The notes beneath the pieces are model-generated. The model saw only the letters and a program-made list of their open reading frames with translations, had not been told where the DNA came from and did not search any database. The position numbers were made by a program, and so were the translations under genes. From Deltaproteobacteria bacterium UBA5205 (lineage in GTDB: Bacteria > Desulfobacterota > Syntrophorhabdia > Syntrophorhabdales > Syntrophorhabdaceae), in assembly GCA_002412715.1 (NCBI GenBank), contig DHVP01000004.1, positions 13,004 to 77,003 on the forward strand: a DNA stretch of 64,000 nt, in the 5' to 3' direction. Of this stretch, positions 42,356 to 51,881 are shown piece after piece (the first letter of the stretch is position 1; each line of letters begins with the position of its first letter).

Positions 42356-44244
42356 TGTGTGGGATTGTGGGGGTTTTTTCGCTAAATGCGAGCCAGCCCC
42401 TTTCCGAAATTAGTCTGGCACGAATGCGAGATCAAATGGAGCACAGAGGGCCCGATGATGCCGGGATTTTTTTGTACAATGACAATTCTCTCTCGCTGGG
42501 ACTAGGCCACCGTAGATTATCCATCATAGACCTGTCCTCTCTTGGACATCAGCCTATGAGTACTGCTGATGAGACTCTCTGGATTGTCTTTAATGGAGAA
42601 ATATTCAACTACCAGGAGCTCAGGCAGGAACTCCTCCAAACGGGCAGACACATTTTCAGATCCAAAACAGACACAGAGGTAATTCTCTATGGGGTACGGG
42701 AATGGGGTTTAGAAGGATGTCTCAAACGCATTCGTGGAATGTACGCTTTCGCCCTGTTCGACAAAGAAGAGCATTCCCTGACCCTTGTCAGGGATCCAGT
42801 CGGCGTAAAGCCTCTATACTATACACAGGATTCAAATACGATTGTCTTTGCATCAGAGATCAAAGCTATACTCGCAAAACCCGGCTTTCAAAAGAATATC
42901 GATGAAACAGCCCTTTATCATTACCTGACCTTTGCTAATTCGCCAGCGCCAGCAACTCTCTTTGAAGGGGTCAAAAAGCTTGAGGCAGGCATGTATCTGA
43001 AAATCGATCGAATGGGGCAGGCCAATAGAGTCAGATATTGGGATCCGACAAAATTCAAGCCTGAAAATACTGGCAGTAGTGAGCTAACACATATAGAAGA
43101 AGTTCGGAGGCTTTTAAGACAATCAGTGCGCCGTCGCATGGTGTCAGATGTGCCTTTTGGTGTTTTCTTGAGTGGTGGAGTTGACTCATCACTTAATGTG
43201 GCATTGATGGCGGAGTCCATGAGCAGACCGGTTGAAACCTTCTCTGTCGGTATAGATGGCGATCCCTCGAATGAGTTCCTGTATGCCAGGCTCGTGGCCA
43301 AACATTTTGGGACTAACCATCATGAAGTAGTCATAAATGACGATGATTTTATATCGTTCCTGCCAAAAATGGCGTTCTTTCAAGACGAACCTTTGGCCGA
43401 TCCTGTCTGTGTTCCCCTCCACTATGTTTCAAAGCTGGCCCGTGACAATGGAACAATAGTAATTCAAGTGGGCGAAGGAAGCGATGAGATCTTTGCCGGT
43501 TATGGAATGTACGATCTTTTCAGAAAATGGAACGTCGGTGGGTTTGGCCCCTATGGGAAATTGCCTGGTTTTTTGAGAAAGCTTCTCTACCGACTAGTCG
43601 AAACGCACACATCCCCGTACATCACCGATGCATTTAGGCGAGCATATTCTAATGAACCCTTGTTCATTGGTAACTCAATCGCTTTCTGGGATCATGAAAA
43701 GAGGCAATTGCTGAAAGACCTGGAAATTGATGAAACATCCGGAAAGATAGCCCGTGAACTGTGCACAGACTTTAATGTGAAGGATGAGCTATCGAAGATA
43801 ATCCAGCTTGAATTGAAGAACCGATTGCCCGAACTATTGTTGATGCGGGTGGACAAAATGAGTATGGCTAATTCGATAGAAACACGAGTACCTTTTCTCG
43901 ACGAGGATCTGGTAGAATACGCTCTTCAGATACCGTCCTCTCTAAAAATCAAAAATGGAGAACCGAAATACATCCTTAAGAAATCTGCTGAAGGTATCAT
44001 TCCAACAGATGTAATCTACAGAAAGAAATGGGGGTTCTGTGGATCTGCAACAAATATGATCAATGAAAATATTGTAGCTTACGCGAAAGATACAATTATG
44101 AACAGTTGTTTGACTGAAAGGTATCTTGACAGGCGGTATATTGAAAACATCTTCGAAAATCACAAGACGCAGAAACGTTTTAATAGTTTCAAAATTTGGA
44201 ACCTTTTAAATCTTACCCTGTGGTATGACTGCTGGTTTAGTTAA
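42355..44244 (+). CDS. asnB: Asparagine synthase (glutamine-hydrolysing), exosortase-locus type
   Basis: The 629-residue amidotransferase has an N-terminal class II glutaminase domain with nucleophile Cys2 (MCGIVGVFS) and a C-terminal synthetase domain with the pyrophosphate loop GVFLSGGVDSS. It would make asparagine, or amidate another carboxylate, with Gln and ATP. AsnB homologs are standard members of XrtA/XrtD polysaccharide loci, where they may amidate uronic acids; that fits the uronic-acid-forming dehydrogenase at the start of this locus, though this use is inference. Confidence 0.9.
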   Translation: MCGIVGVFSLNASQPLSEISLARMRDQMEHRGPDDAGIFLYNDNSLSLGLGHRRLSIIDLSSLGHQPMSTADETLWIVFNGEIFNYQELRQELLQTGRHIFRSKTDTEVILYGVREWGLEGCLKRIRGMYAFALFDKEEHSLTLVRDPVGVKPLYYTQDSNTIVFASEIKAILAKPGFQKNIDETALYHYLTFANSPAPATLFEGVKKLEAGMYLKIDRMGQANRVRYWDPTKFKPENTGSSELTHIEEVRRLLRQSVRRRMVSDVPFGVFLSGGVDSSLNVALMAESMSRPVETFSVGIDGDPSNEFLYARLVAKHFGTNHHEVVINDDDFISFLPKMAFFQDEPLADPVCVPLHYVSKLARDNGTIVIQVGEGSDEIFAGYGMYDLFRKWNVGGFGPYGKLPGFLRKLLYRLVETHTSPYITDAFRRAYSNEPLFIGNSIAFWDHEKRQLLKDLEIDETSGKIARELCTDFNVKDELSKIIQLELKNRLPELLLMRVDKMSMANSIETRVPFLDEDLVEYALQIPSSLKIKNGEPKYILKKSAEGIIPTDVIYRKKWGFCGSATNMINENIVAYAKDTIMNSCLTERYLDRRYIENIFENHKTQKRFNSFKIWNLLNLTLWYDCWFS

Positions 44245-44280
44245 GCTTTGAACCGTGGAAGAGAGAATGACGGGGTTTCT

Positions 44281-46446
44281 ATGAAACAAGTTACTCAAAA
44301 ATTGAAGAACGGACGCATGGAGATTTTGGAGGTGCCGTGTCCAATGCTTGGGAAAGGGCATATACTTGTACGAAATCGCTACTCCCTTATCAGTGCCGGT
44401 ACCGAGGGAAGCACGGTCAAAACCGCTCGAAGCAGCTATCTGGCAAAAGCCATGGAGAGGCCTCAGCAGGCAAAACAAGTTCTCGACACTCTTCGCTCTC
44501 AGGGTATTGCACAAACGTACAGAGCGGTAATGAAAAAGCTCGACGCCTATTCCCCTTTGGGTTATTCCTGCGCCGGAAAGGTCATTGATGTAGGTGCCGG
44601 GGTAGAAGAATTCAGTGTTGGAGATCTTGTTGCGTGCGGCGGGCTTACGGCATCCCACGCTGAAGTAGTGTCGGTCCCGGTTAACCTCTGCGTGAAGCTT
44701 TCTCCCGATGCCGATCTCAAGAAGGCGGCATACAATACCCTTGGTTCTATTGCCTTGCAAGGCGTAAGGCAGGCCGATCTTCGGCTTGGAGAGACCTGCG
44801 CAATTATTGGAATGGGACTTTTGGGACAGCTCACCGGGCTTATCTTGAGAGCTTCGGGTGTGAGGGTGATCGGTATCGATATTGACCCATCTATGGTGGA
44901 GATCGCAGAAAGATACTCTGCCGATCTGGCATTACAGCGCGGTACCGCAGGTATTGATGACAGGGTTATCCAGTTTGGTCGAGGTCTCGGTTGTGATGCT
45001 GTAATCATAACGGCGGCCAGCAGGTCTTTGGATCCCATCAATTTTGCCGGGTCAATTTCACGGAAGAAAGGTACAATAGTCGTCGTCGGCGCAGTTCCAA
45101 CCGGGTTCGATCGAGAGCCGAATTTTTATAAGAAAGAACTACAGGTCAAGATGTCGTGTTCTTATGGACCGGGACGTTATGATCCGCTGTATGAAGAAAA
45201 GGGCATCGACTATCCGGCGGCATATGTGCGATGGACTGAGAAGCGTAACATGGAAGCGTTCCAGGAATTGATCCAAAGCAAAAAGATCGACGTAGATTAT
45301 TTGACCACGCACACAGTCAAATTGGAAAATGTCCCTAAAGCTTACGACATGATGCTTTCCAAGTCGGAGCCATTCATCGGTATCCTCATAGAGTATGATG
45401 TTGGAAACGACTTTTCGAGAAATTATTCGAGGATCAATTTAAAAGGAAACGAGAAAAATGCAGGGCCCGACACTGTTTCGATAGGCTTCATCGGCGCCGG
45501 ATCGTACGCCCAGAGTCATCTTCTGCCTAATATACCAAAAGAGAAGGACGTTATCTTGAAAGGCGTTACGACCTTCACTGGTATTGGTTCACAATCGGTG
45601 GCGGAACGTTTCAATTTTGAATTCTGTGCAGGCAGTGACAAAGACATTCTGGAAGACCCCGAGGTCAACACGGTATTTGTTGCAACCCGTCATGATTCGC
45701 ATGCTCAATATGTCTTAAGCGCTCTACGGGCTGCTAAACATGTCTTCGTAGAGAAACCGCTTTGTCTCACTGAGCCGGGGCTAAAGGAGATCACCGATCT
45801 TTATTCAATCCTCAGTGCTCAGCAATCAATAACACCCATCCTTATGGTCGGCTACAATCGACGTTTTTCCCCCCTTGCCAGGGAAATGAAAAAGGCTCTT
45901 GGACAGGGACCCATGGCCATAACGTATCGGATCAATGCAGGGAGGATTGCTGCCGATTCATGGATTCAGGATCCAGAGATTGGCGGAGGAAGGATCATTG
46001 GGGAAGCCTGCCATTTTATTGATTTCATTACCTACCTTACCGGGTCGTTGCCTGTGTCCGTCCATATGGTCGCAATGGCCATGCCGGGAAATTTGAACGA
46101 CACGGCCATCCTCTCGCTTTCTTATTCTGATGGGTCTATTGGAAGTATTTGTTATTTCGCCAATGGAGACAAAGGCGTGCCCAAGGAATATGTGGAAGTT
46201 TATTGCCATGGCGTAACTGCTATTTTAGAGGATTTTCGGTCCCTTTCCATCTATGCATCAGGAAAGAGAAAACAGAAAAAGATGTCTAGTCAGGATAAAG
46301 GGCACAAGAATGAAGTCCAGGAATTTTTACGGGCTGTAAAAAGCGGCAACTCGTCGCCCATTCCTTTTGACGAGATCATCAGTAGTTCCCTGGCAACATT
46401 CAAGGCAATTGAGTCCTACAGAACGGGGAAAGCCATGAGGTTCTAA
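44281..46446 (+). CDS. Fusion of zinc-type alcohol dehydrogenase and Gfo/Idh/MocA oxidoreductase
   Basis: About 721 residues in two parts. The first (about 1-385) is an MDR-like dehydrogenase with YSLISAGTEGS, GYSCAGKVIDVGAG and a Rossmann motif GMGLLGQLTGL; the classical zinc ligands are not evident. The second (about 405-715) is a Gfo/Idh/MocA domain with IGFIGAGSYAQSHLLPNI and the catalytic EKPLCLT, then GGGRIIGEACHFIDF. This bi-domain enzyme recurs in polysaccharide loci next to heparinase-like genes. I start at the ATG 44281 rather than 44248. It probably makes or remodels a sugar precursor; the reaction is unknown. Confidence 0.85.
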   Translation: MKQVTQKLKNGRMEILEVPCPMLGKGHILVRNRYSLISAGTEGSTVKTARSSYLAKAMERPQQAKQVLDTLRSQGIAQTYRAVMKKLDAYSPLGYSCAGKVIDVGAGVEEFSVGDLVACGGLTASHAEVVSVPVNLCVKLSPDADLKKAAYNTLGSIALQGVRQADLRLGETCAIIGMGLLGQLTGLILRASGVRVIGIDIDPSMVEIAERYSADLALQRGTAGIDDRVIQFGRGLGCDAVIITAASRSLDPINFAGSISRKKGTIVVVGAVPTGFDREPNFYKKELQVKMSCSYGPGRYDPLYEEKGIDYPAAYVRWTEKRNMEAFQELIQSKKIDVDYLTTHTVKLENVPKAYDMMLSKSEPFIGILIEYDVGNDFSRNYSRINLKGNEKNAGPDTVSIGFIGAGSYAQSHLLPNIPKEKDVILKGVTTFTGIGSQSVAERFNFEFCAGSDKDILEDPEVNTVFVATRHDSHAQYVLSALRAAKHVFVEKPLCLTEPGLKEITDLYSILSAQQSITPILMVGYNRRFSPLAREMKKALGQGPMAITYRINAGRIAADSWIQDPEIGGGRIIGEACHFIDFITYLTGSLPVSVHMVAMAMPGNLNDTAILSLSYSDGSIGSICYFANGDKGVPKEYVEVYCHGVTAILEDFRSLSIYASGKRKQKKMSSQDKGHKNEVQEFLRAVKSGNSSPIPFDEIISSSLATFKAIESYRTGKAMRF

Positions 46447-46465
46447 TTTCGGTGGTTATCACGCT

Positions 46466-48301
46466 TTGAAAGGCAGCAAGACAAGTTTTTATATATCCAG
46501 GTTTCGACGGGCTTCCATACCTGAACTGGTCCATAGGGCTGTTGAGGCCCTTTCCATCAAGAAGATCAGGCGAGCGATCAGGGCCGGGAAGCCACTGTAT
46601 ACGATCCCGGCTGTTTGCATGAGAGAGATTGATGCTCTCTGTCTACCTGAAATGATATTTCGCAATTCTGACAATCAGATACAGAGACTGATGCATGGTG
46701 GAAAATTCACTCTTAATACAGAAGAGAGTGAGATTCTGAGCTGCGAAAGAATGTGGAGAGATAAGTTTTATTCGGATGTCCATCCCGATGCTTCTCTTGA
46801 TATAAGATCTGTGTGGGAGCCGGCCCGCTTGCAAAATATTTCAGTCCTGCTGGCAGACATAACCGGGTCGGACGACCGTTCTCGTGTGGCTATGGCTAAG
46901 AACATTGCCAAAAATGAGGTTCTCGAGTGGCTGGATTCCAATCCCTTCTTTTTCGGGCCCCACTACATGTCCGCCATGGAATGCGGATTACGTATCCCGG
47001 TATTTTTCTACTGTTTGAAGGGGTTGGACAATCTTACGGATGCCGACAGCCTGCGGTTGCTGACGTTTATTTATGAACACGCCTGGCTGGTATTTAAGCG
47101 TTTGTCGCTGTATTCATCTGTCGGTAATCATACCGTAGCTGAATGTGTCGGGCTCGTATTTGGCGGCGCCATGTTCCGAAACTCCAGGGAAGGCATGCAG
47201 TGGTTGCAAAAAGGATCAGAACTTCTGGAACAGGAACTGTACCATCAGGTTCTTGCGGACGGAGGGCCCGCCGAACAATCCTTAAGCTATCACCGATTCG
47301 TCCTGGATCTGTATTGGCTTGCAGCAGATTTTCTTGAATCGAACAATCTTGCCGATTGTAGTTCTTGGAAAACAAGGCTCATTGAAGGAGAGCATTTCCT
47401 CGCATGTTTTTCAGATTTATCGGGAAATCTTCCATCCATAGGCGATAGCGATGATGGCCGTGCCATGGCACCCGGCATTTGTCCGAAAAGAGACGGTAAG
47501 GATACTGTGGAAACAAAACCGTGCATAACCTTTCCGGAGAGTGGATATACAGTGGTCCGGGGTGACAACGGCATGCTTCTTACCTTTGATCATGGCCAGC
47601 TTGGAATGGGCCCTTTGTACAATCATGGCCACGCGGATGCTCTTTCCATCACACTTTCCGTTGCGGGAGAACAAGTCATAGTTGACCCCGGGACATTCCG
47701 GTATAATGGAGTGCCGGAATGGCGACGTTACTTCAAAGGAACCAGGGCACATAATACGGTAACCATTGATGCCAGGGATCAAGCTATTCAGGCAACCGGC
47801 TTCATCTGGAGCCATCCCTACAGCGCAAAACTCGTTAAGGTTTCCGATAACGATGGCAAGCCATACATTGAGGCGACGCATGATGGATATTCGAGGCTTC
47901 CTGAGCCCGTTATCCACAGGCGGGTTGTCGCTTTTTGCTCGCGCAGCCTTTTTCTCATTAAAGACTCATTTTCAGGAAAAGGTCTGCATAATTTCGAACT
48001 CAATTTTCACGTCCATCCGGATTGCACGTTTGAATGGAATGGCAGACATTCACTTATCAAAAAAGGGGCGGCGGAAATATCGATCATGTTGCTGGGCGGA
48101 AAAGAGTTCAGTACGAGCTGCGGTGATACGGCACCGCCGTTTGGATGGTATTCCCAGGCTTACGGTCTAAAGACACAAAGCCCCGTTTTGTTCTGCGAGA
48201 TGCATGGCCAACCCGATCATGTTTCTTATGCAACAGCCATAAGTCTGGGTGGTACTATCCCCGACAAAGCAGTTCTGGAGGAAATTGCTTGCCGTCTTTA
48301 G
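46466..48301 (+). CDS. Heparinase II/III family protein
   Basis: The 611-residue protein has a helical toroid N-terminal half (about 90-330) and a beta-sandwich C-terminal half containing the family motif NHGHADALSITLSVAGEQ, then VDPGTFRYNG. Members are polysaccharide lyases acting on uronic-acid polymers. No clear signal peptide is seen, although the TTG start (46466, GGTGG upstream) is uncertain. In exopolysaccharide loci such proteins may edit or depolymerise the polymer. Its last 13 nt overlap the next gene. Confidence 0.85.
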   Translation: MKGSKTSFYISRFRRASIPELVHRAVEALSIKKIRRAIRAGKPLYTIPAVCMREIDALCLPEMIFRNSDNQIQRLMHGGKFTLNTEESEILSCERMWRDKFYSDVHPDASLDIRSVWEPARLQNISVLLADITGSDDRSRVAMAKNIAKNEVLEWLDSNPFFFGPHYMSAMECGLRIPVFFYCLKGLDNLTDADSLRLLTFIYEHAWLVFKRLSLYSSVGNHTVAECVGLVFGGAMFRNSREGMQWLQKGSELLEQELYHQVLADGGPAEQSLSYHRFVLDLYWLAADFLESNNLADCSSWKTRLIEGEHFLACFSDLSGNLPSIGDSDDGRAMAPGICPKRDGKDTVETKPCITFPESGYTVVRGDNGMLLTFDHGQLGMGPLYNHGHADALSITLSVAGEQVIVDPGTFRYNGVPEWRRYFKGTRAHNTVTIDARDQAIQATGFIWSHPYSAKLVKVSDNDGKPYIEATHDGYSRLPEPVIHRRVVAFCSRSLFLIKDSFSGKGLHNFELNFHVHPDCTFEWNGRHSLIKKGAAEISIMLLGGKEFSTSCGDTAPPFGWYSQAYGLKTQSPVLFCEMHGQPDHVSYATAISLGGTIPDKAVLEEIACRL

Positions 48302-49059
48302 ATGGGAGATTGCCTATTCTTGATATATGGGTTGATCCTGTTACCACAGATCAAGCCTTGGCATATGTGAGGCACGTTGTCGAAACTGGCGATAGGCCCC
48401 ACTCAATATTTGCGGTCAATCCGGAGAAGAACTTTTCGGTGCCGAAGAACCCCATTCTTTGGCAGACATTCAGGGTTGCGGATCTTCTCATACCTGACGG
48501 GATTGGTATTGTTCTGGCGGCAAGGATTTTGTATGGCGCAAGAATGAAACGTGTTCCCGGTGTTGAGTTTATGCTTGAAATTTGCAGGCTTGCGGCGGCA
48601 CGTGGATATAGAGTTTTCATATATGGGGCAAAGGAAGAAACGAGCAAGAAGGCAGTGGACGAATTGATCCGGCGTTACCCGGGTCTTAAAGTTGTCGGCC
48701 GGGCCAACGGTTATGTGAGAGATGAAGAAATGCCGCAGCTGATAGACAGGATTAATACATCCGGAGCCGAGATTCTCTTCCTTGCCCTTGGATCTCCGAA
48801 ACAGGAACAATGGTTTACAACACACAAGGACTCCCTGAAACGTGCAAGGGTTTGCCAGGGAATTGGGGGAACACTAGATGCAATTACGGGGAATGTTAAG
48901 CGAGCCCCGGAGGTGTGGTGTAAATACAATGTTGAATGGCTTTATCGACTGATATCAGAACCAAAAAGAATAAAGAGACAAAAAGTGCTTCCCGTTTTCG
49001 CTTTGCTGGTTATGGTCGCTAAACTGAAAATGATTTTTCATAGTGAAAGGAAAAGATGA
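48289..49059 (+). CDS. WecG/TagA/CpsF family glycosyltransferase
   Basis: The 256-residue protein is a GT26 transferase: TTDQALAYV, FAVNPEKNFSVPKNP, the core DGIGIVLAARIL, FIYGAKEE, and LALGSPKQEQWF near the active site. GT26 enzymes add N-acetylmannosamine or its uronic acid to lipid-linked GlcNAc, in keeping with the WecB epimerase immediately downstream. The longer open frame from 48145 lies inside the heparinase gene; the TTG at 48289 has a perfect GGAGG 7 nt upstream and is my choice. Confidence 0.88.
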   Translation: MPSLDGRLPILDIWVDPVTTDQALAYVRHVVETGDRPHSIFAVNPEKNFSVPKNPILWQTFRVADLLIPDGIGIVLAARILYGARMKRVPGVEFMLEICRLAAARGYRVFIYGAKEETSKKAVDELIRRYPGLKVVGRANGYVRDEEMPQLIDRINTSGAEILFLALGSPKQEQWFTTHKDSLKRARVCQGIGGTLDAITGNVKRAPEVWCKYNVEWLYRLISEPKRIKRQKVLPVFALLVMVAKLKMIFHSERKR

Positions 49060-49060
49060 C

Positions 49061-50155
49061 ATGAAAGTGTTTCTGATAGCCGGGGCCAGGCCTAATTTCA
49101 TGAAGATCGCGCCGGTTTTCCGTGCCTCGCGGGAATATGAAAACGTCCAATGTAAAATAGTCCATACCGGACAGCACTACGATTACGAAATGTCCCAGAC
49201 TTTTTTCGATGAGCTGGGGATACCGAAACCGGCATTTTATCTTGATGCCGGATCCGGTTCCCACGCCCAGCAGACCGCAAAGATCATGGTAGCCTTTGAA
49301 AAGGTGTGTGAGAAAGAAAGACCTGACATTGTTATGGTTGTCGGTGATGTTAATTCTACGTTGGCTTGCAGTGTTGTAGCAAAAAAGTTGTGTATAAAAG
49401 TTGCCCATGTAGAAGCTGGACTAAGAAGCTTTGACTTTACCATGCCGGAAGAGATAAATCGGATGGTGACCGATGTTCTTTCGGACTATTTCTTCGTAAC
49501 GGAGGAAAGCGGCGTTGAGAACCTCCTCAAAGAGGGGAAGCCCAAGGCAAAGATCTATTTTGTCGGTCACGTCATGGTAGACAACCTCTTGTACCAGAAA
49601 AAGCTTCTTGAAGAGTCAGATACGACCGGATTTTCAGTTTGTGAGCTGAAAAATAAGTTCAAAACTTATGCGTTCTTAACCCTTCATAGGCCATCCAATG
49701 TTGATGACCGTAAGGCCTTCGGTCGGATCGCAGGAGCATTGGGCGAGATCGCGCGAAAACGGCCGATTTTTTTTCCGGTACACCCTCGAACGGCAAAGAT
49801 GATGAAGGAGCATGGCATTAAATTATCAAAAGACGTCATCTTACTGCCTCCCCTTGGTTTCCAGGAATCACTTTTTCTCTGGAAGGATTCCCAAGTGGTT
49901 CTCACGGATAGCGGAGGGCTTCAGGAAGAGACAACGGCCCTTGGGGTACCTTGCGTGACGATCCGCGAGAATACCGAAAGGCCCATCACGATAAAGATGG
50001 GAACCAATGTCCTAGCAGGTACAAAAAGGGAAAATATTGTCAAGGCCTACGACGAGAGCATGAAAAAGGCAGAAAAGGCGAGAATTCCCTCAAAATGGGA
50101 CGGTAAAGCGGCCAAGCGGATGTGGAAAGTATTGCTTAAAAATGAAGAGTTTTGA
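49061..50155 (+). CDS. wecB: UDP-N-acetylglucosamine 2-epimerase (non-hydrolysing)
   Basis: This 364-residue enzyme interconverts UDP-GlcNAc and UDP-ManNAc. Family motifs are GARPNFMKIAPV, HTGQHYD, GDVNSTLAC, HVEAGLRSFD, LTLHRPSNVD and TDSGGLQEETTALG, RENTERP. I start at the ATG 49061, preceded by AGGAAAAG, not the in-frame GTG at 49043. Combined with the WecC/WbpA-like dehydrogenase at the locus start, it can supply UDP-ManNAcA, and with the GT26 gene upstream it forms a small ManNAc module. Confidence 0.94.
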   Translation: MKVFLIAGARPNFMKIAPVFRASREYENVQCKIVHTGQHYDYEMSQTFFDELGIPKPAFYLDAGSGSHAQQTAKIMVAFEKVCEKERPDIVMVVGDVNSTLACSVVAKKLCIKVAHVEAGLRSFDFTMPEEINRMVTDVLSDYFFVTEESGVENLLKEGKPKAKIYFVGHVMVDNLLYQKKLLEESDTTGFSVCELKNKFKTYAFLTLHRPSNVDDRKAFGRIAGALGEIARKRPIFFPVHPRTAKMMKEHGIKLSKDVILLPPLGFQESLFLWKDSQVVLTDSGGLQEETTALGVPCVTIRENTERPITIKMGTNVLAGTKRENIVKAYDESMKKAEKARIPSKWDGKAAKRMWKVLLKNEEF

Positions 50156-50212
50156 TTCTCCTAATTGGTTTAACATGCAGTCATTCTTGAAAGACAATTC
50201 GAGGTGGTTATA

Positions 50213-51796
50213 TTGAAGGTACTCGAAGATATAACGATAAGACCAGCGAGCTGGGTCAAAGCCGGTGTATACGCTCTGGTTATTGGCGCCGCGTATTTTT
50301 CGACCCTTACCTATCTTGTAGGTCTCTGGAATAACGATGATTTTTCTTACTGCTATCTTGTTCCTTTCTTTGTACTTTTCCTGATCTGGGAAAAAAGAAA
50401 AAGACTTGCCGCAATACCGTCGAATCCCTCATGGAAAGGGGCGATAGTATTTGGTATCGGCATCCTTCTCTATTGTTTGGGCGAGTTTGGAGGTGAGTAT
50501 TATACACTTTTTATATCTTTCTGGTTGGTAATCGTAGGCATTGTATGGTTGCATTTCGGATGGCGGAAGGTAAAGACCATCTGGTTTGCGCTGGCCACGA
50601 TGCTTGCCATGTTCCCGCCTCCCAATATAATTTGCGTGCAGGTCAGCCTCGGGCTGAAGCTTCTTTCTTCGCAACTAGGTGTATGGTTGCTTCACCTCTC
50701 GGGAATGTCAGCTTTCAGAGAGGGAAACATCATCGATCTGGGTTTTACCCAGCTCCAGGTCGTGGATGCCTGCAGCGGATTGCGATATTTGGTGCCGCTC
50801 ATGGTGCTGAGCCTGCTTTTCGCCCACTGGTTCATGGGACATTTTTGGAAACGCGTTGTGCTTTTCGCTTCGGCTGTACCGCTTGCAATATTCATCAACA
50901 GCTTCCGCATAGCGATGACAGGTATTTTATACCGTCTTGCCGGAGCTGAGATTGCGAAAGGGTTCTTCCATGGATTCGCTGGTGGGCTCATTTTTGTGGT
51001 TGCTCTGCCGGTTTTCTTTGCCATAGTCTGTTTCCTAAAAAGAATGCCTCCCAAGGAGACGGGATTCAAACTGCAGTTGGCGAATGTTTCGCCCGAAATG
51101 CTAAAATTGGGCCGCGAGCGCGAGCCCGTTGCAAACAAAGGATGGAGGGAGGCCCTTTTCCAATCTCGTTTCGTGGCTGTAGTTATTGTTCTCCTCGGCG
51201 TCTTTGCCATTGCCCATACTTTTGACTTTCGTGAAAAGATACCCGTTCGGAAGCCTTTTAGTCAGTTTCCCGTGGCCGTGGAGGAATGGAGGGGGGCAAA
51301 GCAGACCATGGATCAGCAGTTCATAGATGCACTTAAATTCAGCGACTATATTAGCGTCAATTATTATAACAGGCAGGGCAAGATGGTGAGTTTATATGTA
51401 GCCTACTATGACGACCAGATCAAGGGCGAATCCATTCATTCACCGGCGTCATGTTTACCGACCAGCGGCTGGGAGTTCCGCGAGGTGGGGACAGCGGGGC
51501 TCCCGGAGGGTGCCGGGCAGCGGTCAATAAAGGTCAATCGAGCCTTCATTGAAAAGGAAGGGTTCACAGATGTTGCCTACTATTGGTTCCCCATGCGCGG
51601 GAAGGTGCTGACCCAGCTATATCAAATTAAGCTTCACAATTTCTGGGATGCCCTAACAGCGCGAAGAACGGACGGTGCCGTGATAATAGTCGTAACTCCC
51701 ATCTATCCAGCCGAACCGCCAAGAGAAGCGGACCAACGACTGCAGAAGTTTGTAGCCGATATAAGGCCAATCCTGAGTGAATTTTTGCCGGAATAG
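50213..51796 (+). CDS. xrtD: Exosortase, VPLPA-CTERM type, with fused EpsI domain
   Basis: The 527-residue protein has an eight-helix exosortase domain (about 1-275) whose catalytic residues are visible: Cys in VVDACSGLRYLVP (about 187), Arg in INSFRIAMTG (about 232) and His in FFHGFAGG (about 253). After a linker and another membrane helix comes an EpsI/DUF3485 domain (about 345-525; EWRGAKQTMDQQF, SIHSPASCLPTSGW). This fused architecture and the VPLP-type substrate at 60.5 kb point to XrtD. It cleaves and anchors CTERM-tagged proteins. The start is TTG 50213 or GTG 50204, with GAGGTGG upstream. Confidence 0.9.
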   Translation: MKVLEDITIRPASWVKAGVYALVIGAAYFSTLTYLVGLWNNDDFSYCYLVPFFVLFLIWEKRKRLAAIPSNPSWKGAIVFGIGILLYCLGEFGGEYYTLFISFWLVIVGIVWLHFGWRKVKTIWFALATMLAMFPPPNIICVQVSLGLKLLSSQLGVWLLHLSGMSAFREGNIIDLGFTQLQVVDACSGLRYLVPLMVLSLLFAHWFMGHFWKRVVLFASAVPLAIFINSFRIAMTGILYRLAGAEIAKGFFHGFAGGLIFVVALPVFFAIVCFLKRMPPKETGFKLQLANVSPEMLKLGREREPVANKGWREALFQSRFVAVVIVLLGVFAIAHTFDFREKIPVRKPFSQFPVAVEEWRGAKQTMDQQFIDALKFSDYISVNYYNRQGKMVSLYVAYYDDQIKGESIHSPASCLPTSGWEFREVGTAGLPEGAGQRSIKVNRAFIEKEGFTDVAYYWFPMRGKVLTQLYQIKLHNFWDALTARRTDGAVIIVVTPIYPAEPPREADQRLQKFVADIRPILSEFLPE

Positions 51797-51807
51797 TAAA
51801 CTTTATG

Positions 51808-51840
51808 TGTTACGGGAGTTCTTCTTTTGAATCCGTAACA
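51808..51840. repeat. Inverted repeat between xrtD and the WecA-like gene
   Basis: Arms TGTTACGG (51808-51815) and CCGTAACA (51833-51840) flank a 17-nt loop, in the 85-nt gap. A weak terminator, attenuator or operator is possible. Confidence 0.3.
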
Positions 51841-51881
51841 TCCGTTTCAAATCTTTTACATGTAAGCCGAAACAATCTCTT

